Source: Odontomyia ornata
Taxonomy: Eukaryota; Arthropoda; Insecta; Diptera; Stratiomyidae
Assembly: GCA_963969285.1 (NCBI GenBank)
Contig: OZ017738.1
Location: 391,753,625 to 391,817,624, forward strand
Direction of reading: 5' to 3'
Length of the DNA: 64,000 nt
The notes beneath the pieces are model-generated. The model searched no databases. It worked only from the letters and a program-made list of their open reading frames with translations, and was not told where the DNA came from. The translations under genes were made by a program, and so were the position numbers. This document shows positions 58,228 to 64,000 of this stretch, piece after piece. Numbering within the stretch: position 1 is the stretch's first letter; each line of letters opens with the position of its first letter.

Positions 58228-58985
58228 TTTTCGAAGGGAACTAGTATTGAATTATTCTTCTTCGTAGCACTACCACCCCTCTCAAGCCTTTTCTTATTAC
58301 AACAACTGCCTCCAGCTGTCTTGGTCCATTGACCACGTCCTTCAAATTCGAAATCCGAGCAGCAATGAACAATCTTCATCGACAGAGTCAGTTCAGTGTT
58401 TCCTCAGTTTCCCCACTAGTCTCCACCCTTCAGATCTCCCAAAGATTACCTTTTTAGGTATCCGTTGTTCCTCCGTACGACTCGCGTGGCCAATCCATTC
58501 TAGCTTAAGCAGTTTTGCAATTGTTGAGACCTCCGGCTCGTGAAAAAATTGCATGCAGCTCGTGGTTGTATCGGATTCGCCATTGGTCCCCGTCTAGCTT
58601 CGCTCCAATTATTCGCCTCAGCACCCAACTCTCGAAGGCGTTGAATATGTTTGCGTATGCTTGAGTTAGGGTTTTATCACAGATTTGTATACTTGTAGCT
58701 TTATTTTTCTGTGTATGCAGCTGGTCTTCAAGATCGTTAAAACTGAATAAAAACTTTTATTTGCGAGCTGTATTTTTCAATATTTTTCGTCACGTTGGCA
58801 CTTAGATACACAAATTAACCCATATTTTCGATATTGTATTCGGCGAGTATGATATTTTGGGTATTTGAGGTACTTTGGCTCGATTGTGTAATGAGCTTTG
58901 TTTTATTCTGATTTAATTGTAGCTCTACAAACTTCAGGAAAAGTTCTTTGGCGATTGTTAACAACCGTGACAAAATATTAATATG
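58228..58985 (-). pseudogene. RTE copy IV, C-terminal fragment
   Basis: Minus strand, last third of the RTE protein. LLTIAKELFLKFVELQLNQN (about 58970-58910) follows the RT active site. VYKSVIKP, then GESDTTTSCMQFFHEPEVST at about 58560, RIPKKVIFGRSEGWRLVGKL at about 58450 and SVDEDCSLLLGF at about 58380 match copies I-III. The 3' end reads GTGCTACGAAGAAGAATAA. It has stops and frameshifts throughout and faces the opposite way to copy III. Confidence 0.85.
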
Positions 58986-59342
58986 TGTGATTTCGCTTAA
59001 GGAAAGTGATTTGAAGAGGGAATTGGTTCACCCGAGTTCGTAGTTGACTATTGATGTGGTAGTATGCGATGGGATTTTCCCCAGTTGGTAAAAGTTAATA
59101 TTAGAAATTGCTTTGGCAAACGGCTGACTCGCTAGCGGCTCAAGGAAATCCAGGGCAAACGAGTTGTTGCCCACGCCCGTATACGACAAGTGAAGCCGGT
59201 GCCTGCGGGATCCCCGCTGGAGTACATCAATTAATGGTAGTGACAAACTTTTCAGCTAAATGAAAGAAGCAAATACATATTTCAAAGCAAAATGCGTATT
59301 TAGTTATTTTGAAAAGAAATTAAGGACAAGCTCGTAATTTTC
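58986..59342. other. Unassigned interval
   Basis: About 350 bases between RTE copy IV and HE4; a 72-codon minus-strand frame (59246-59028) is present but resembles nothing known. Confidence 0.4.
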
Positions 59343-59375
59343 AGGTCTTTGTAAAAAAATTTTTTACAAAGACCT
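59343..59375 (-). repeat. 3' terminal hairpin of HE4
   Basis: A 16-bp perfect stem around a single central base. The arm AGGTCTTTGTA differs from HE1-HE3 at two positions on each side, with pairing kept. Confidence 0.9.
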
Positions 59376-60335
59376 ACTAGTTTCGCGACCTGTCTGCCCG
59401 CCTGTCCGTCCGTCTGTCCGTGCGTTGCAGCTAATTTCCTCAGTAACTATAAAAGCTACAATGCTCAAACTTTTAAAAAGGTCAGAAGTGATGGTCTCTC
59501 ACAAGTTAAGGTCTTACCAAAGATTTAAAAAATGTTTAAAGGTGGTCCCCCCTAATAACGAATTCGCCCTTAAACATTTTTTTTATCAAAGGTAGTCGAA
59601 TGGGGTATCAAATGAAAGGTCTAGATTAGAAATTTTAGAATCTGGAATAAAAAAATCATTTCATGAATTAGGAGGTCCAGGGGAAGGCAAAATGTACCAA
59701 AAATTGGTGTCCCCCTCCTCGCGATTGGACACCTTTGAGCCGAAAAATCTGAAAATGAACACATATATGCGCCTTAATAAGTACAAGGGCAACAAAACCT
59801 CAGAAATAGAAATTCAATCAACTTTGTTAATAATAGTATGATTTTTAGATTTTACATTTTCACCCATAAAACCAAAACGGTACCTTTAAACTTCTTGAAA
59901 TTATATAGACTAATATAAGATATTAACGTTCACAAAATTTGATCGAGACCGAATCATGATTAAGTATAGCCATTTCAATTGTATGGAATTAAAACAACAA
60001 TAACACGTGTTTATGGTTGATACATATTTCAGATTGACCTAGGCACTTTTATTTTCTTTCTATTTTCATGAACATTCAAGGAATAGTGTTTAACTTGAAT
60101 ATGTTCAATCGGCCGAGCATTCAGAACAATCATTTAAGCTAGATCAAAATGGCGACTACACTGTGCTTATGAAAAAAATCTGTGCATCTTTTGAATAAAT
60201 TTGAACGATTTCATATCCAAGTATTGGATAAGCAATTCAAGTTATCGATTCACGCTAATAGAAAACTTGTTTCTAACCCTAGGATGTTTACAAAGACCTT
60301 CTGGTAGGAGCACTCTCCTGCTTACTCAACTTGTT
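59343..60335 (-). mobile_element. HE4, hairpin-ended element of a second subfamily
   Basis: Complete reversed copy of about 990 bp. The 3' hairpin at 59343-59375 has arms AGGTCTTTGTA and TACAAAGACCT, and the 5' motif at 60289-60299 is TACAAAGACCT, so both ends have changed together relative to HE1-HE3 (AGGGTTTTGTA). The GTCY tract is at 59385-59421, the core CCTCGCGATTGGACACCTTT at 59717-59736, and the terminus TTACTCAACTTGTT at 60322-60335. The AGGAGCACTCTCCTGC stretch next to the 5' motif matches the reversed terminus embedded in HE1 and HE2. Confidence 0.85.
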
Positions 60336-60515
60336 ATATCATTGGATATTGATCAGACAGTGACCCTACGATCATTAGTCGTCATTAAATTGCAATCCTC
60401 CTTCATTATATACGGTTACTATGACGCTATTCATTATAAACGTTCGCTATGAATGTAATAGGACTTCAAAACTAGCATTCAGTTATTTTTTCACTTAACA
60501 AGTTTCAATTATATA

Positions 60516-61726
60516 CAGGGTTTTCTAATAAGAGGTGTTATTTTGATATGAAAAGAAAACTGTAATTTTTTAATATGAATGATCGGATGTTTATTTCATT
60601 ATAAAGAAAAAGGTATGCCGTTAATAGTAAAATTTAACATTAGGCAAATGACCACCACGACCACGCTTATAGGACCATATCCTTTTCATGAAATTTTCCA
60701 TAACCAAATCGCAAATTGGCTGCCCAACGTCTTCGATAGCCTCACGAATCGACGCTGGGGTGTTGGCGTGGAATTTTTTTTGCACGTGGTCTCAAAGGAA
60801 GAAGCCGCAAGGTGTCAAGATCTCTCAATTGTGATCACCTCTTCAAGAGATAACACAGTCCGGAACTATAAAATTTTTCCCGTGAAAGATCAATGGTTTC
60901 GTTGCTTGTGTGACACTTAGCGCCGTCTTGTTGAAAGTAAACGTTGTCCAGATCAATAGCATCCAATTCCGACCATAAAAAATCATATCTCGATAGTGCA
61001 ATCCATTCACCGTAACTGTTGCTCCTGCCTCATTTTCGAAAAATTAAGGTCCAATGACTCCGCCGCACCATAAACCGCATCAAACAGTCACACGTTGAAG
61101 ATAGAGAGGCTTTTCAACAATAACCCTTGGGTTTTCCAAGCCCCAGATGCGACAATTTTGCTTGTTGACGAAGCCACCGAGATGGAAATGGGCCTCATCT
61201 CTCAAGACGATTTTTCGATGGAATTGCGGATCATTTTCATGCATTTCAAGGACCCAATCAGCAAAGACACGACGTTGTTGATGATCAACCGACTTGAGTT
61301 CTTGTGTCAACTGAACTTTGTAAGCCTTAAGACCCAAATCTTTATGCAAAATACGGTGTAATGACGTTTGTGGAATGCCTTAATTCCAAAGAACGACGAG
61401 GAATGGACAAACCTGGGTTTTCTTCAACACTTTCGGCTACAGCAGCAATATTCTCAGCTGTTCTTAAATGACATGCACGGGTTTTATTCTTCACATCACC
61501 AAGTTGTCCCAACAGCTCGAATTGTTCCACCAATTTCAGTATTGCGGTCTCTGCCAACTTTTCACCATTTTTATAGTGAATTTTAATGATTTCAATGCGT
61601 TGGTGCAGCGTGTATCGTTCCATTTCTATTAACGGCGTAGTTTCTTCTTGTCAAATGTCGAAAATGACAGCTTCAAAAGTGACATCTACTGAAATAGCGG
61701 GCTATTCAAAATAACACTTCTGATTG
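60516..61726 (-). mobile_element. DD41D-like Tc1/mariner-superfamily fossil
   Basis: Left end CAGGGTTTTCTAATAAGAGG after TA (60514-60515), continuing GTGTTATTTTGA. The right end in reverse reads GTTTCAATCAGAAGTGTTAT and TTTGAATAG, so about 20 bp of the repeats still pair. One minus-strand transposase pseudogene lies between. Confidence 0.82.
60560..61623 (-). pseudogene. DD41D-type transposase, broken
   Basis: Start MERYTLHQRIEIIKIHYKNG at 61623. DNA-binding half to ENPGLSIPRRSLELRHS, with a frameshift near 61380. Then MHKDLGLKAYKVQLTQELK, IVLRDEAHFHLGGFVN (first Asp, Arg for the usual Ser) and KPLYLQRVTVW. Shifted frames give LDAIDLDNVYFQQDGA-like sequence (second Asp, about 60940) and LLWDHV near the third site (about 60800). 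Too broken to measure the spacing, but wording matches the rosa-like protein at 30.5 kb. Confidence 0.82.
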
Positions 61727-61807
61727 AAACATCATCCGCCATAAACATTTAAAAACTTTTAATAGTTACTGACAAGAATACGGTCACGAACGAGTATAGT
61801 TCTTTAG

Positions 61808-64000
61808 AATTTATTTATTTATTTAGAAAATCCTATTTACGGGTTTCCTTAATCCAATTACAAAATAGGCGAAAATAAAAAAAAAACAAAACCAAAATCA
61901 AAAAAGAAGGCTACGTTAACCATTAATATTGAGAGCATTCCGTACTGTTGGTTTAAAAATTCCCAAAGAATGCGGTGGAGGACTAAGCTGAAGATTATTG
62001 TAGGCTCTTATAGATCGCACCAAAAGCGAGTACAGATACGTGTCGGTTTTTGCAAATGGAACGATAAAGTGGTCGGATGATCGTGTCTTCAATGACGCAC
62101 GTGCAGGTAATGCATTGCATAGGTCCGATGCTAAGAGGTCTCTGGAGAGTTTAAAAAGGAAGCATAAATCTAAAAATTGTCTTCTAATGTCGAGAGGTGG
62201 GATATGAAGGAAATTTAAACGTTCACTGTAGGAGCGATACGAAAGGTTATATTTATATAAGAGAGTGCGTGTGAACTTGCGCTGGATTGATTCGACAGCT
62301 TCCGATAGATAAATGAATCGGGGTGACCATACTTGACAGGCATACTCGAGAATGGAGCGGACCAACAGGATGAAAAGGCGAACACAGGTATGAATACTGA
62401 TTGTTCTATGAGAGCATCGTAGTACAAAACCAGCGATTCGTGATGCTCTAGAGGCTATGTCAGCTATATGTACATCAAATTTTAAATGTGTATCCAGTAC
62501 AACACCTAGATAGCAGTGATCCGTTAATTGAATACGCATTGGCAAGAGGCGTACGCTTATTGGTGAAACACATATGCAGACATTTGGACACGTTGAGAGG
62601 AAGGCGATTCATAGAGCACCATCGGAAGAGGGAGTCTAAGTCAGATTGAAGGTCACTACAGTCCATTTGTGAATAGACGACTTTAAAGATTTTTAAATCA
62701 TCTGCGTAGAGCAAACAATCTGATGTCAACACAGTTGGCAGATCATTTATGAAAACATTAAATAGAAGGGGGCTGAGGATTGAACCTTGAGGTACTCCAG
62801 AAGAAGGAGAGAAAACGTACGAAGAGCAACCACACCAAGTAACCGATGAAGAACGATTTGTCAGAAAGGAGGATAACCATGTAAGAAGAGGGCCAGAGAG
62901 GCCAAAAACCTCAAGTTTCTTCAGTAATAGACTATGGTCTACCATATCAAAGGCTTTGGTGAAGTCCGTGTAAATCACGTCCATTTGCTGACCTTCATCA
63001 AGTGATAGGGCAATCGCATAGGTAAATTCAGCCAAATTGGCTACCGTTGACCGTCTCTTAACGAAACCATGCTGCTGTTTAGCGAAGTCATTGGAGATTG
63101 CATCATATATTCGGTTATGAACAATTCTCTCAAAAAGTTTTCCAAAACACGAGAGTAGGGATATAGACCTGTAATTAAGTGCTAAGCTACGGTCCCCTGA
63201 TTTGTGAATTGGAAAGATGTTGGCTCTTTTCCAAATTGCTGGGAATGTCCCTACAGTCAGGCTGATATTAAATAATATTGACAAGGGTAAGCTTAGGGAT
63301 GAGGACAGCGTTTTCACAAAAAAGTTCGGGACTCCATCTGGGCCCGAACTCACGTTAACATCAGTGGAGTCGATTATAATTTCGACTTCGGAAGGTGTTG
63401 TCAAAATGGTGCTCAAATGAGAGGAATGGTTAGTTAGGAGAATGGGTAAGGGTGACGCAGATGATTGGAAAACAGAAGCAAAATGGTCTGCAAATATATC
63501 GCATATGGCCTGACCATCAGACGCTTGTTTCCCATGCAGGCTAACAGAGCTAGGTATATTTGAAGTGGATTTGAGGGAGTTGACATATGTCAAGAAAGAT
63601 TTAGGATTGTTTGATTGTAAAGAGGCCTCGATGGTGTTAAAATATGAATGCATTGCGCGCTTGATGACCATTTCTCTGAACCGGAACGCTGTAACTTTTT
63701 ACGCGCTATGTCTTTTAGCTTTAAAGCTTCTGAAACTTCTGCTGTGAACCAAGGAGCATTCTTTTTGCGAGGAGGACGACTACAGGGAACGAAATTCATT
63801 ATAATATTATTAAGTTTATTATAGAAGGCCGTGACAGCATCATTGACATCAGTAAAATGAGAGAGAAACTGCCAATCGATCTCAGAAAGCTCTAATTGAA
63901 TAGCTTCATAGTTTGCCTTGTAGAAGTTGTATCTAGAAAAAGCTTTGTTATTCCTATGGCGTGCAAAGCGATAGTTGCATTTCAAGTGGAGGATGGTGAG
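61808..64000 (-). mobile_element. NLTR-4, CR1/Jockey-type non-LTR element, cut by the window edge
   Basis: Minus-strand LINE-type element with a (TAAA)n-like tail at the left (ATTTATTTATTTATTT from 61809) and the shared 3' motif TATTTTGTAATTGGATTA at 61851-61868. ORF2 C-terminal, RT and the end of the endonuclease are present. The 5' part lies beyond 64000. Related to NLTR-2 and -3, but a distinct subfamily. Confidence 0.9.
61916..63985 (-). pseudogene. NLTR-4 ORF2: endonuclease end and reverse transcriptase, two frame breaks
   Basis: End of endonuclease and linker at 63985-63680 (FYKANYEAIQLELSEIDW, PWFTAEVSEALKLKDIARKK). After one frameshift near 63680, RT is open for about 398 codons (63671-62475): GPDGVPNFFVKTL, FPAIWKRANIFPIHKSGD, NYRSISLLSCFGKLFERIVH, QQHGFVKRRSTVANLAEFTY, YTDFTKAFDMVDHSL, SPSSGVPQGSILSPLLFNV and LLYADDLKIF with YADD intact. 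After a second break near 62520 the thumb follows (YLGVVLDTHLKFDVHIADI, LVRSILEYACQVWSPRFIYL) to the stop at about 61916. The best-preserved RT in the window. Confidence 0.9.

Overview
The window reads as transposon-packed, AT-rich heterochromatin-like or intergenic DNA from an insect, most likely a fly (Diptera). No complete host gene, rRNA or convincing tRNA could be supported. The dipteran guess rests on the mix of families: rosa-like DD41D and mariner DD34D transposases, an RTE family, CR1/Jockey-type non-LTR elements, Ty3/gypsy elements of 17.6-like, Osvaldo-like and mdg3/blastopia-like types, and short elements carrying (GTCY)n tracts like the mini-me/DINE-1 elements described in flies. 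Species cannot be named from sequence alone.

Layout. 1-5.5 kb: a 5' scrap of a hairpin-ended element (called HE here), a reversed non-LTR element (NLTR-1) and a further retroelement 3' end. 5.5-14.8 kb: a decayed gypsy element (gypsy-1) broken by a non-LTR element (NLTR-2) and by two HE copies (HE1, HE2) inside its reverse transcriptase/RNase H region. 15.6-18.6 kb: RTE copy I. 21.2-28.8 kb: gypsy-A with both LTRs and a TATG target duplication; its 5' LTR holds a 3.0-kb hAT element with a perfect 8-bp duplication. 30.4-32.2 kb: a nearly intact rosa-like DD41D transposon followed by a 497-bp inverted-repeat element. 32.6-36.8 kb: an Osvaldo-like fragment, then RTE copy II split by a DD37D mariner-like element. 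37-39.4 kb: HE remnant, a (TA)n array and a solo LTR. 39.7-44.2 kb: a Tc1/mariner-like element split by NLTR-3. 44.2-48.3 kb: an unrecognised coding-like stretch, an HE remnant and a mariner fossil. 48.35-54.6 kb: a large (TA)n array invaded by gypsy-B (LTRs about 96% alike) and by an internally deleted mariner. 54.7-60.3 kb: HE3, another (TA)n array, RTE copies III and IV, HE4. 60.5-64 kb: another DD41D-like fossil and NLTR-4, which runs off the right edge.

The genes are parasites in successive states of decay, not a cooperating set. The best-preserved coding regions are the rosa-like transposase (one in-frame stop), NLTR-4 (about two frame breaks in 2.1 kb), NLTR-3 and gypsy-B.

The most interesting signal is the HE family. 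It has no recognisable protein of its own, a conserved 5' end, a core, a (GTCY)n tract and a 3' terminal hairpin. The hairpin arm is repeated near the 5' end, and the two change together between subfamilies (AGGGTTTTGTA with AGGGTTTTGTA, AGGTCTTTGTA with AGGTCTTTGTA). Two copies sit cleanly inside a gypsy reading frame with no visible target duplication. This looks like a non-autonomous element moved by a single-strand, end-recognising enzyme, possibly Helitron/Helentron-like.
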